A stretch of DNA of 42,091 nt from an uncultured Alphaproteobacteria bacterium (GTDB lineage Bacteria; Pseudomonadota; Alphaproteobacteria; HIMB59; GCA-002718135). Below, one piece after another: positions 34,476 through 42,091 of the stretch. The notes beneath the pieces are model-generated. The model had not been told where the DNA came from and did no database searches. It saw only the letters and a list, made by a program, of their open reading frames with translations. The stretch spans positions 1 to 42,091 of the forward strand of contig CACJRM010000010.1 of assembly GCA_902595805.1 (NCBI GenBank), in the 5' to 3' direction. Numbering within the stretch: position 1 is the first letter of the stretch; each line of letters begins with the position of its first letter. The position numbers and the translations under genes are program-made.

Positions 34476-35095
34476 ACGGTACAGTAGTAAGAAACCAGCT
34501 AATATTTGATTTTGCTTCTGGAATATTGGGTCCAGCAAAATCCTTATTTGCTTCTACATATTTAGAATTAAATTCAGATGCATCCAAAATCAGTAGTACA
34601 TTTGAAAACATGTTAGGTGAAAACTTAATGGATAACGAAAACATTCATCCTAAAAATCTGAAGTATACAGACTGTATGAATAATGAAAATATTAAATCTG
34701 CCTCAAACCTTAAAGATCCGGTAACTAGCTTTTTTGGAAACCTAAATAATTTAAAATGGAAACAAGTTTATAAGGGTTTCAGAGAGTTTACTGCTACTAT
34801 AAATGATAAAGACGAATTGAAATTAATAAAAATGGATCCTGGAGTTTCCGTCCCGTTGCACTCACATGGTGGAAAAGAGTATATATTAGTCTTAGAAGGT
34901 AGTTTCTGCGATGAATATGGTAAGTATTCTAGAGGTGATATTCAGATAAATGACCAAAAAATAAAACATACGCCAATAGCATCAAAAGACACAGGCTGTA
35001 TATGCTTAAGTATCACTGAAAAAGACGTAATATTCTTTGGTAAGTACGGATCTTTTTTAAACTTATTTACATTTATTAAATCTTTTTTTAAGTAA
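34472..35095 (+). CDS. ChrR-like anti-sigma factor with cupin domain; zinc ligands of the anti-sigma domain missing
   Basis: ChrR proteins hold their ECF sigma factor with a zinc-bound N-terminal domain and sense the signal through a C-terminal cupin. Seen: the N-terminal helices align (NQLIFDFASGILGPAKSLFA, then STYLELNSDAS), but the ligands corresponding to His6, His31, Cys35 and Cys38 of Rhodobacter ChrR read Asn8, Tyr30, Asn34 and Ala37. The cupin site is intact: His130, His132, Glu136 (LHSHGGKEYIL) and His166, with the same spacing as in ChrR. 207 residues, translationally coupled to the sigma gene. The protein probably still binds the sigma factor, with a zinc-free fold; that is inference. 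Confidence 0.85.
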   Translation: MNGTVVRNQLIFDFASGILGPAKSLFASTYLELNSDASKISSTFENMLGENLMDNENIHPKNLKYTDCMNNENIKSASNLKDPVTSFFGNLNNLKWKQVYKGFREFTATINDKDELKLIKMDPGVSVPLHSHGGKEYILVLEGSFCDEYGKYSRGDIQINDQKIKHTPIASKDTGCICLSITEKDVIFFGKYGSFLNLFTFIKSFFK

Positions 35096-35125
35096 AAATA
35101 AACTCATTATTGTATAACTTCATAC

Positions 35126-36121
35126 GTGTCTAGAATTCACGTAGATTTTGTTAGAGGTAAAAAAGTTGAAAGCACCCATCAAGTTAAGGCATTAGTAACA
35201 AATGTTGATGGAAAAATTTTATTATCTACAAATAATGATAATGAATATTTTTTTCCTAGATCATCAATTAAAATATTTCAAGCAATTCCTTTTGCAATGT
35301 CAAATGCAATCAAAAATTATAAATTAAATAATAAACATATAGCTTTAGCTTGTGCTTCACACAAAGGAGAAAAATTTCATATAAAAGAGTTAAAGAAATG
35401 GATTTCAAAAGTAAACATAAAAACAAAAAATTTACAATGTGGTATTCATGCACCATTAGATAAAAACGCTTCTGAAAAAATAATATATTCTAGAAAAGAA
35501 TTTAACGAACTACATAACAATTGTGCAGGCAAACACTTAGGTATGTTGACAAGCTGTTTGATCAATAATCAGAACATTACAAACTATCTTGATTATAATC
35601 ACGCGCATCAAAAAAATATTAGAAAAATTTTTAATAAATTTACAGAAAGCAAGTTATCAAAGAAAAATTTCTCTCTAGATGGTTGTAGTGCGCCACAATA
35701 CTCATTTAAAATTAAATCTATATCAAAAGCATTAAATAATTTGATTAAGAGTTATAAAAATCATTATGAGTATACGGATCAAGTAAGAACTTTAGTTAAT
35801 TCAATTTTAGAAAATCCTGAATATATTGGAGGAACTGTGAGTTTTGATACAAAAGTAATAAAAGCTTCAAAAGGAAAAATATTTTGTAAAAGTGGGGCTG
35901 AAGGTGTTTTTTTATTTGTTGATTTCCAAAAGGAAATTAGCGGTGTAATTAAAATTACAGACGGCAATGAAAGAGCTATTCCAATTACTATACTAAATAT
36001 TTTTAAAAAATTTAAAGTTATGAGTAAAGTAGCATTAAAGAATCTAGAAAAAAAAGAAAAGTTTGAGTTAAAAAATCATGCAGGTAAAAATATTGGTCGT
36101 ATCAGCCTTACAATGAAATAA
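35126..36121 (+). CDS. Asparaginase, Rhizobium etli AnsA-like (asparaginase II family)
   Basis: Likely hydrolyses asparagine to aspartate and ammonia. This is the family separate from E. coli AnsA/AnsB. Seen: VDFVRGKKVESTHQVKALVT, FPRSSIKIFQAIPFAMS (the SxxK pair), CASHKGEKFH, LHNNCAGKHLGMLTSCL, DGCSAPQYSF and a C-terminal FCKSGAEGVFLF. 331 residues is normal. The start is a GTG at 35126 without a clear Shine-Dalgarno. The 3' end overlaps the convergent DUF3429 gene by 14 bases. Confidence 0.9.
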   Translation: MSRIHVDFVRGKKVESTHQVKALVTNVDGKILLSTNNDNEYFFPRSSIKIFQAIPFAMSNAIKNYKLNNKHIALACASHKGEKFHIKELKKWISKVNIKTKNLQCGIHAPLDKNASEKIIYSRKEFNELHNNCAGKHLGMLTSCLINNQNITNYLDYNHAHQKNIRKIFNKFTESKLSKKNFSLDGCSAPQYSFKIKSISKALNNLIKSYKNHYEYTDQVRTLVNSILENPEYIGGTVSFDTKVIKASKGKIFCKSGAEGVFLFVDFQKEISGVIKITDGNERAIPITILNIFKKFKVMSKVALKNLEKKEKFELKNHAGKNIGRISLTMK

Positions 36122-36539
36122 GAAATAAAAATAGGATAATCATAATCGTTAAAGGTAGCCTGAGATAGTAAAATGCCTGTTTATTTGTTTCGTTTGCGAA
36201 TAATATAATATAGTCAAAAAATAACTGAGTTAACAAAAGTAAAATTATTAAAATAAAAATTATTAAAATATTAATTTTAATAAGGCTTAATATAATAATT
36301 ATAACAGCAAATAAACTAGGTAAAAAACCGTATATTACTATATGAGTGGGCGGATTATTTTTTAAATTCCAGTTTATTGATCCAATAAAAACAATTATAA
36401 TTAAACTATAGTAAGTAACAAAATTAAGTAGATCTTCTTCCTCAAATATTAAAAAATAGTATTTATCTAAAAAAGTTAAAACATATGGTATTAATCCGAA
36501 ATATGAAATTAAAAACTGAAAATTAATTTTTTTGGACAT
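36108..36539 (-). CDS. DUF3429 family membrane protein
   Basis: Small four- to five-helix inner membrane protein of unknown function. Seen: an N-terminal FLISYFGLIPYVLTF, a GSINWNLKNNP loop, a very hydrophobic middle, and FYYLRLPLTIMIILFLF at the end; the loop sequence and the YLRLPLT motif point to the DUF3429 family. 143 residues. The start codon lies 5 bases from that of the divergent kinase gene, and a TATAAT box for it sits inside that kinase gene. Confidence 0.8.
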   Translation of the reverse strand: MSKKINFQFLISYFGLIPYVLTFLDKYYFLIFEEEDLLNFVTYYSLIIIVFIGSINWNLKNNPPTHIVIYGFLPSLFAVIIIILSLIKINILIIFILIILLLLTQLFFDYIILFANETNKQAFYYLRLPLTIMIILFLFLISL

Positions 36540-36544
36540 TTTGT

Positions 36545-37420
36545 ATGATTGAAAAAAGTATCATTATAGAAATTGAAAATCTTTTAGATAATAAAAAAAT
36601 TATAGATAGCAAGTTATTATCAGACTCTTTTGGTATTAATTGTTTAAAAATTATTACAAATGACAGTAAGGAGTTTATTGTTAAATATTATTACAAAAAT
36701 AATGATAAATTTAATGCTATAAAATCTGAAAAAGATAATCTTGAATTTTTTAATAAACATAAGTTTAATTATTTTCCAAATATTATTAACTATAATGATA
36801 GATTTCTAATCATGTCATTCATAAGTAATAATAATGATCAACCAGAAAAAACAAATGTTGATTTATTAAATTCCATAATTTCTATTCATTCAATAAAGAA
36901 TCTAGATTATGGTTTTGATTTTGATACACAGATTGGTGGTTTAAAGCAGATTAATTCTAAATCTAAAAATTGGAAAGAGTTTTATACAGATAAAAGACTA
37001 TCTTACATTTTTGATTTAATTAACAAAAATAAACCTATGGATAAATCAATTAATACTAAAATTGATTTATTGATTAAAAAAATGGATAATTTTATTCCAA
37101 CTAATCCAAGGCCATCTTTATTACACGGTGATTTATGGGAAGGAAATATACTTTTTAAAAACAAAAAGTTTGTAGGTTTTATTGACCCAGGATCATTTTA
37201 TGGTCACAATGAATTAGAAGTTTCTTATTTGAGGTGGTTTAACCCAAAATTTATTGATAATAATTTTTTAAATAAATACAACGATCATATCAAGGTTGAT
37301 AAATATTATTTAGAATATGAACCAGTTTATCAATTGTATTATTCATTATTAAATGTTTATTTATGGGATAGAAGATATGTTGAGGATGTTCGTATGTTAT
37401 TAGATAAAATTAAAATATAA
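36545..37420 (+). CDS. Fructosamine kinase / aminoglycoside phosphotransferase-like kinase
   Basis: Kinase-fold enzyme; fructosamine-3-kinase relatives phosphorylate ketoamines on glycated proteins or small molecules. Seen: KEFIVKYYYK with the ATP-binding lysine, a C-lobe catalytic loop LLHGDLWEGNILF, and the metal-binding GFIDPGSFYGHNELE, which has DP rather than the more usual D in the DxD position and fits the fructosamine kinase branch. 291 residues. No substrate can be read from context. It is convergent with the aldo-keto reductase (3-base gap). Confidence 0.85.
   Translation: MIEKSIIIEIENLLDNKKIIDSKLLSDSFGINCLKIITNDSKEFIVKYYYKNNDKFNAIKSEKDNLEFFNKHKFNYFPNIINYNDRFLIMSFISNNNDQPEKTNVDLLNSIISIHSIKNLDYGFDFDTQIGGLKQINSKSKNWKEFYTDKRLSYIFDLINKNKPMDKSINTKIDLLIKKMDNFIPTNPRPSLLHGDLWEGNILFKNKKFVGFIDPGSFYGHNELEVSYLRWFNPKFIDNNFLNKYNDHIKVDKYYLEYEPVYQLYYSLLNVYLWDRRYVEDVRMLLDKIKI
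36563..36591 (-). promoter_or_regulatory. Probable promoter of the DUF3429 gene inside the divergent coding sequence
   Basis: Reading leftward, a perfect TATAAT (36568-36563) preceded by C, with TTATCT 17 bases upstream (36591-36586) as a weak -35. Transcription would begin near 36556 and give a leader of about 17 bases. The element overlaps codons 7-16 of the kinase-like gene. Confidence 0.5.
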
Positions 37421-37423
37421 AGA

Positions 37424-38476
37424 TTATACACAAGGATTAGGATCAGATAAGTGTATATCCTCAATTTCTTTTAATATTTCTTTTGATAGAGTTATGTTAA
37501 TACTATCAATATTTTCTTTAAGCTGGTTCATAGTCGTAGCACCAATTATATTGCTTGTAACAAATGGACGATCATTCACAAATGAGTTAGCAAATGTAGA
37601 TGGTGCTATTTCGTATTTTTGAGCAAGATTAAAATATTTTTCTATTGCACTTTCTCCTCTTTCAGTATGGTGTCTGGAAAATCGTCTTGGCCAAAGAGTA
37701 TACCTAGCTTTTTCTGGATTTTTTCCCCCAATATATTTACCACTTAGTCTCCCACCTGCTAAAGGAGAATAAGCAAGTAAGCCACAATTTTCTCTGATCG
37801 CAACCTCCGAGTTATGAATATCAAATACTCGATTAACTAAACTATAAACATTTTGTATTGACATCATGCGGGGAAAGTTTTTCTCTTTAGAAATTTGAAG
37901 GTATTTCATTACACCCCATGGTGTTTCATTAGATAAACCGGCGTATCTAATTTTGCCTGCTTTAACAAGTTGGTCTAAATTATATAAAACTTCTTCAACA
38001 GTAGTCCAATCATTATCACTAGCATCATATTCAAAATCTAAAATTCCAAATTTTGGAACCTTTCTTTCAGGCCAGTGTAATTGATATAGGTCAATATAAT
38101 CAGTCTTTAATCTTTTAAGGCTCTCATCTATTGCAGCATTCATATTTTTTTTATCAAAACCTAAATTTTTTGATCCTTCTCTAATCCACTCAAGGCCATC
38201 TGATTTTGAAGCTATTTTTGAAGCTAAAATAATTTTGTCTCTATTTTTTCTTTTATGAAACCAATTGCCAACTATTTCTTCTGTTTTGCCATAAGTTTCT
38301 TTTCTAGGCATGACAGCGTATAGTTCAGCTGTGTCAAAAAAATTGACGCCTCTTTCAACTGCATAATCCATTTGATCAAAACCTTCTTGTTGGCTATTTT
38401 GCTCACCAAAAGTCATTGTTCCTAAACAAATGACACTTACTTCTAAGTCTGTGGTCCCTAGTTTTCTATACTTCAT
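37424..38476 (-). CDS. Aldo-keto reductase, Tas-like
   Basis: NADP(H)-dependent oxidoreductase of the aldo-keto reductase fold. Seen: MKYRKLGTTDLEVSVICLGT, the catalytic tetrad Asp and Tyr in NFFDTAELYAV, Lys in IILASKIA and His in LYQLHWPE, plus MSIQNVYSLVNR and the cofactor-site SNIIGATTMNQLKENI. The long insertion between strands (AELYAVMPRKETYGKTEEIVG) is characteristic of Tas proteins. 350 residues is normal. Substrate unknown. Confidence 0.92.
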   Translation of the reverse strand: MKYRKLGTTDLEVSVICLGTMTFGEQNSQQEGFDQMDYAVERGVNFFDTAELYAVMPRKETYGKTEEIVGNWFHKRKNRDKIILASKIASKSDGLEWIREGSKNLGFDKKNMNAAIDESLKRLKTDYIDLYQLHWPERKVPKFGILDFEYDASDNDWTTVEEVLYNLDQLVKAGKIRYAGLSNETPWGVMKYLQISKEKNFPRMMSIQNVYSLVNRVFDIHNSEVAIRENCGLLAYSPLAGGRLSGKYIGGKNPEKARYTLWPRRFSRHHTERGESAIEKYFNLAQKYEIAPSTFANSFVNDRPFVTSNIIGATTMNQLKENIDSINITLSKEILKEIEDIHLSDPNPCV

Positions 38477-38495
38477 AATATTTTTACAAAATGCC

Positions 38496-38525
38496 TTGAA
38501 ATTGTCGGATTTATAGCGATATTAG
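38496..38525 (+). promoter_or_regulatory. Probable promoter of the BI-1/YccA gene
   Basis: TTGAAA (38496-38501) and TATTAG (38520-38525) are separated by 18 bases, giving a start near 38532 and a leader of about 15 bases that contains AAGGAG just before the ATG. Confidence 0.4.
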
Positions 38526-38546
38526 TAATAATTAAAAGGAGAAATT

Positions 38547-39299
38547 ATGGCTTTAGACTTTAATCAACGATCTTATACTAAATCAGTAGATCAGGCGACA
38601 ATTGATGAAGGCTTGAGAGCGTACATGCTTAAAGTCTACAATTACATGACAATTGGCTTGTTACTTACTGGATTTATTGCTTACTTCTTTGGAAAAGCAT
38701 CCATAGTTACTAACGAAATGGGTCAAATCGTGGGTGTAACTCAAGTGGGTGCATTACTTTTTGGATCTCCACTAAAATGGATTGTTATGCTAGCTCCGCT
38801 GGGATTTGTTTTCTATTTGAGTGCTAGAATTAATAGGATGTCAGTATCCGCAGCTCAAATAACATTTTGGTTATTTGCGAGTATTATGGGATTATCTCTT
38901 GCTTCAGTATTTATTGAATTTACTCAAACTTCTATAGCAAGAGTATTTTTCATTACTGCAAGTACATTCGGTGCGATGAGCTTGTATGGATATACAACAA
39001 AAAGAGACTTAACAAAACTTGGTGGTTTCTTATTTATGGGACTCATTGGTATTATTATTGCAAGTGTTGTTAATATTTTTGTTGGCTCAACAGCATTACA
39101 ATTTGCAATATCCGTTATTGGTGTTCTGGTATTTGTTGGACTAACAGCATACGATACTCAAAATATCAAGAATATGTATTATGGTGGTGATAGTGAAGAA
39201 ATAGGATCAAAAAAAGCATTGATGGGTGCATTAAAACTGTATTTGGACTTCATCAATCTATTCATATTATTACTACAATTATTTGGCCAAAGAAGATAA
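38547..39299 (+). CDS. Bax inhibitor-1/YccA family membrane protein
   Basis: Seven-helix inner membrane protein; relatives act as ion channels or modulators of the FtsH protease. Seen: a basic N-terminus with DEGLRAYMLKVYNYMTIGLL, seven hydrophobic helices, the family stretch FGAMSLYGYTTKRDLTKLGG, LTAYDTQNIKNMY and the C-terminal ALKLYLDFINLFILLLQLFG. 250 residues is normal. AAGGAG lies 6 bases before the ATG. A strong terminator follows. Confidence 0.95.
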   Translation: MALDFNQRSYTKSVDQATIDEGLRAYMLKVYNYMTIGLLLTGFIAYFFGKASIVTNEMGQIVGVTQVGALLFGSPLKWIVMLAPLGFVFYLSARINRMSVSAAQITFWLFASIMGLSLASVFIEFTQTSIARVFFITASTFGAMSLYGYTTKRDLTKLGGFLFMGLIGIIIASVVNIFVGSTALQFAISVIGVLVFVGLTAYDTQNIKNMYYGGDSEEIGSKKALMGALKLYLDFINLFILLLQLFGQRR

Positions 39300-39330
39300 T
39301 TCTTTTAAAAACCAAATATCTTTTTATTAT

Positions 39331-39360
39331 ACCCAGTCTTTTAAAGACTGGGTTTTTTTT
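39331..39360 (+). terminator. Intrinsic terminator after the BI-1/YccA gene, touching the next start codon
   Basis: ACCCAGTCTT pairs with AAGACTGGGT around a TTA loop, followed by eight T. The last T is immediately followed by the ATG of the TPR gene at 39361. Confidence 0.92.
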
Positions 39361-41163
39361 ATGTCTAAATTAGAAAATAAACTTAAAAAAATAGTTAACA
39401 CATTTAACAATATAGATAGAAATCTTGCCTACAAAGATATTAAAAAATTATCAACTAAATATCATAAAAATATTAATGTCCTAAATGTGCTATCACAAAT
39501 AGCACAAAAAATGGGTGACGTAGATACGACAATAAATTCTTTAAAAAAAATTTTGTTAATCGATAAAAATAATATCGAATGTATTTCTAAAATTTATAAA
39601 TTATTCTTAACCAAATCCCAATTAGATGAAGCGTTAGTAAATATTAATTTAATTCTTAACATAAATAAAGATCATTATGAGGCATTACGTGATAAAGCTT
39701 ATATCTATTTTTTAAAAAATAATTTTGATAAGGCAAAAAAATATATAGACTATATTGCAAAATTAGAAGCGTATGATTTCTTTGCCTATAATATTAAGGG
39801 TTTAATATATTTTAAAAATAATAACTTTAATGAAGCAAAAAATTATTTTGAACAAGCAATTAAGATAAATAATAAATATGTTGATAGTTATAATAATTTA
39901 GGCATTTGTTTACTTGAATTAGAGAAATTAAATGAAGCATATAAAGTATTTAAAGATGCCCATAAGATTGAATCTGATAATGTTAAAACTATAGTAAACT
40001 TAGGGAATGTTTTAAGTCTTCAAGATAAGATTTTAGAAGCTATAAAAATTTACAATAAAGCATTAGATTTAGACCCAAATAATCAAGAAATTTTATCTAA
40101 TATAGCAATATGTTATTGTAGAGAAAGTAAAGAAAAAGAAGCTAAAATTTACTACGATAAGGCAATTAAAATTAATCCATACGATTATAAACTAATGTAT
40201 GCCTATTGTACTTTACAATTAAAATTAAATAATTTTTCCAGTTCTTGGGACTTATTTGACTCAAGATTATTGATTGAAAAAAATAAGGTCAAATTGAATA
40301 ATTTTGAGCTTGTTAAAAATAACCTATTTGCCAATTTAAAAATAAACAGAGAAAATAAATTGCTAATTTTAAGAGAACAAGGAATTGGTGAAGAGATTTT
40401 ATTTGCTTCTATATATAAAGATATCATTGATAATTTTAAAAATATAAAAATTGAAGCTGATAAAAGACTGGTATCAGTTTTTAGTCGATCATTTCAAAAT
40501 GATATTTTTGTTGAAGATGGATACTATTCAAAAAATTCAAAGATATCTGAGTTTGATAATGTAATATACGCTGGAAGTATGATTAAATTTTTCAGAAAAA
40601 AGAAAACTGACTTTAATAATAATAATTATTTATTAGCAAGAAATGATATTATTGATAGATACAAAGAAAAACTATCTGAACACAAGGAAAAACTTAAAAT
40701 AGGCATATCATGGAAAAGTGTTATAAATATTTACGGAAGTTTAAAATCGTTATCTATCAAAGATTTTGAACCATTATTCGACAGCGATAGGCTGATTATA
40801 AATTTACAATATGGAAGTATTGAGAGTGATAAAAAATATTTATCTAGTCAGGAAAAATATTTAAAAATATTTGATGATTTAGATCTATTCAATGATATTG
40901 AATCCTGCATGGGTTTACTAAAAAACTTAAATTTATTTATAACAGTTAGTAACTCAACAGCTCATTTTGCAGGAGCTCTTGGAATACCTACGATACTAAT
41001 ATGTCCGAAAAAATCATCAACATATTTCTATTGGAGTACTAGTAGTGGTTCATCAATATGGTATAAAAATATTAAGGTTTTAGGAATAGAAAATTCAATA
41101 AGAGAGACTATAGAGCAAATAAATAATATTGTAGAAAAAAATGAATTTAATTTCTCAAATTAA
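39361..41163 (+). CDS. TPR protein with C-terminal GT9-like glycosyltransferase domain
   Basis: Seen: from about residue 40 to 300, a run of tetratricopeptide repeats (for example YFKNNNFNEAKNYFEQAIKI and ILEAIKIYNKALDLDPNNQE), then from about residue 320 a GT-B-type region with LLILREQGIGEEILFASIYK, GISWKSVINIYGSLKSLSI and the donor-site-like LFITVSNSTAHFAGALGIPT with ILICP. 600 residues from the ATG at 39361; the open frame extends 26 codons upstream, but that would run through the terminator. No Shine-Dalgarno precedes the ATG. Proteins of this architecture are predicted to glycosylate proteins or surface glycans; acceptor unknown. A paralogue overlaps its 3' end. Confidence 0.8.
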   Translation: MSKLENKLKKIVNTFNNIDRNLAYKDIKKLSTKYHKNINVLNVLSQIAQKMGDVDTTINSLKKILLIDKNNIECISKIYKLFLTKSQLDEALVNINLILNINKDHYEALRDKAYIYFLKNNFDKAKKYIDYIAKLEAYDFFAYNIKGLIYFKNNNFNEAKNYFEQAIKINNKYVDSYNNLGICLLELEKLNEAYKVFKDAHKIESDNVKTIVNLGNVLSLQDKILEAIKIYNKALDLDPNNQEILSNIAICYCRESKEKEAKIYYDKAIKINPYDYKLMYAYCTLQLKLNNFSSSWDLFDSRLLIEKNKVKLNNFELVKNNLFANLKINRENKLLILREQGIGEEILFASIYKDIIDNFKNIKIEADKRLVSVFSRSFQNDIFVEDGYYSKNSKISEFDNVIYAGSMIKFFRKKKTDFNNNNYLLARNDIIDRYKEKLSEHKEKLKIGISWKSVINIYGSLKSLSIKDFEPLFDSDRLIINLQYGSIESDKKYLSSQEKYLKIFDDLDLFNDIESCMGLLKNLNLFITVSNSTAHFAGALGIPTILICPKKSSTYFYWSTSSGSSIWYKNIKVLGIENSIRETIEQINNIVEKNEFNFSN

Positions 41164-42091
41164 CAATATTCTCAAAAGATTTGAAAAAGGTGATAAATTA
41201 GAAAGTTATAAAGAACTTCAAAATATTTTTAAAAAAAATAAAGATAATAATTTATTGCGTTATAATTTAGCAGTTATTCAGCAGAATCTAAACTTAAATG
41301 AAGAGGCTAGAATTAATTATAATCATTTAATAAAAGTTGAAAAAAATCTAAAAGCAATGATTAATCTTTATAATATGGATATTGTGGAAGCTAATTATAA
41401 TGAAGCGCTTAATACAATAGAAACTATTCTAAAAATAAAGACAATTGAAAATGTAGATAAAGACAAAGCTTTTGTTCTATACAAATTGAATAGAATTGAA
41501 GAAGCAAAAAAAATTTGCATATTTTATCTTAAAAAAAATAATAAAGACTTAAGATCTTTAAGTGTAATAGGACAGTGCTTATTTAATCAGGGTAATTATG
41601 ATGAGGCAATAAAAATATTTGAAAATATTTTAGAGATAGACTCAAAAAATCTCTCAGCATTAAATTCTTTAGCAAGAACATATCATGAAAAAGATGAAAA
41701 AGTGAAAGCAGAAGAATATTATTTAAGAGCATTAAAAATTGACAAATCTTCTTTTTATTTATTAAATAATATTGCAGGTTTTTATAGAGAAGAATTATCT
41801 TATAATAAAGCAATAAATTATTACAAACAGGCTCTTTTAGTAAATCCAAATAATGCATATATCCATAACAATTTGGCAAAAATTTATTTTGATTTAAACG
41901 ATCATAAAGAAGCTAAGAAAAATAGCTTTAAAGCTCTAGAAATGAAAAATAATGATGGAGATATCCAAAAAACAATTTCTTTCATTTATTTAAAGGATCA
42001 TGATTTTGAAAATGGTTGGAATTACTTTGATGGAAGATTAAATTTAGAAGATTTTAGAGAAAAAAATAATTACGTCAAAAAATTAAATAAA
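41141..42091 (+). CDS. Second TPR protein of the same architecture, cut by the window edge
   Basis: The frame opens at the ATG at 41141, inside the last codons of the previous gene (23-base overlap), and is still open after 317 codons at the right edge. Seen: MNLISQINNILKRFEKGDKL, then TPR units such as LFNQGNYDEAIKIFENILEI, EEYYLRALKI and AINYYKQALLVNPNNAYIH, and near the edge FENGWNYFDGRLNLEDF, which matches the segment of the upstream gene (WDLFDSRLLIEKN) that precedes its glycosyltransferase domain. So a GT domain very likely follows outside the window. The tandem paralogues probably arose by duplication and are translationally coupled. Confidence 0.82.
   Translation, partial: MNLISQINNILKRFEKGDKLESYKELQNIFKKNKDNNLLRYNLAVIQQNLNLNEEARINYNHLIKVEKNLKAMINLYNMDIVEANYNEALNTIETILKIKTIENVDKDKAFVLYKLNRIEEAKKICIFYLKKNNKDLRSLSVIGQCLFNQGNYDEAIKIFENILEIDSKNLSALNSLARTYHEKDEKVKAEEYYLRALKIDKSSFYLLNNIAGFYREELSYNKAINYYKQALLVNPNNAYIHNNLAKIYFDLNDHKEAKKNSFKALEMKNNDGDIQKTISFIYLKDHDFENGWNYFDGRLNLEDFREKNNYVKKLNK

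Noticed and set aside
39283..39360. Extension of the TPR gene upstream into the BI-1 gene
   Set aside because: It would run through the terminator hairpin and gives a sequence unlike a TPR start; the ATG at 39361 is more natural despite lacking a Shine-Dalgarno.

Overview
The window is AT-rich, gene-dense DNA from a free-living, streamlined alphaproteobacterium, most likely a small-genome marine lineage of the SAR11/HIMB59/AEGEAN-169 kind. The alphaproteobacterial signs are gcrA, a CarD-fdxA-SUV3-type helicase-rpoH block, an IalB-family protein, a ChrR-type anti-sigma factor next to an ECF sigma factor, and the ffh-rpsP / dapF-mtaB-ftsY arrangement. The lineage is inferred from gene content and base composition only; there is no rRNA gene here. 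I see no tRNA, rRNA, CRISPR array, insertion sequence or phage gene.

Layout. (1) 1-6619: rpsP and ffh run leftward behind a structured ffh leader. dapF-mtaB-ftsY-yciB run rightward as a tightly overlapping operon and meet pgk tail to tail. Both the SRP GTPase (Ffh) and its receptor (FtsY) are here. (2) 6620-14463: gcrA, an MFS transporter, a 40-residue membrane protein, an M29 aminopeptidase, dxs (isoprenoids), panB (pantothenate), a beta carbonic anhydrase and a DusA-type tRNA dihydrouridine synthase. (3) 14468-23247, all leftward: acnA, SUV3-like helicase, a TerB-like protein, ferredoxin fdxA, carD, a phosphatase-like protein that has lost its metal ligands, rpoH and a PagL-like lipid A deacylase. 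This looks like one long transcription unit or several overlapping ones, joining central metabolism with RNA, transcription and heat-shock control. (4) 23248-23850: a very lysine-rich histone-H1-like mini-protein with a structured leader and a series of strong terminator hairpins. (5) 23861-29189: a compact System I cytochrome c maturation operon, ccmABCDEFGH, including a 34-residue ccmD; ccmI is not present. (6) 29266-36121: an orphan amino-acid-type binding protein with its own strong terminator, yggT-folD, a leftward ialB-argG-GT9 operon, an ECF sigma/ChrR-like pair and an asparaginase. (7) 36108-42091: DUF3429 and a fructosamine-kinase-like gene with start codons 5 bases apart, an aldo-keto reductase, a BI-1/YccA membrane protein, and two tandem TPR-plus-glycosyltransferase genes; the second runs off the right edge.

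Most neighbouring genes abut or overlap, and several convergent pairs share or nearly share stop codons. Clear intrinsic terminators appear only after the lysine-rich gene, the binding protein and the BI-1 gene. The best leads are: the ChrR-like protein with no zinc ligands in its anti-sigma domain but an intact cupin site; the metal-ligand-less phosphatase relative between carD and rpoH; the ffh leader, whose 5' arm can pair either in a hairpin or with the Shine-Dalgarno region; and the poly-lysine gene with its Shine-Dalgarno-mimic leader.
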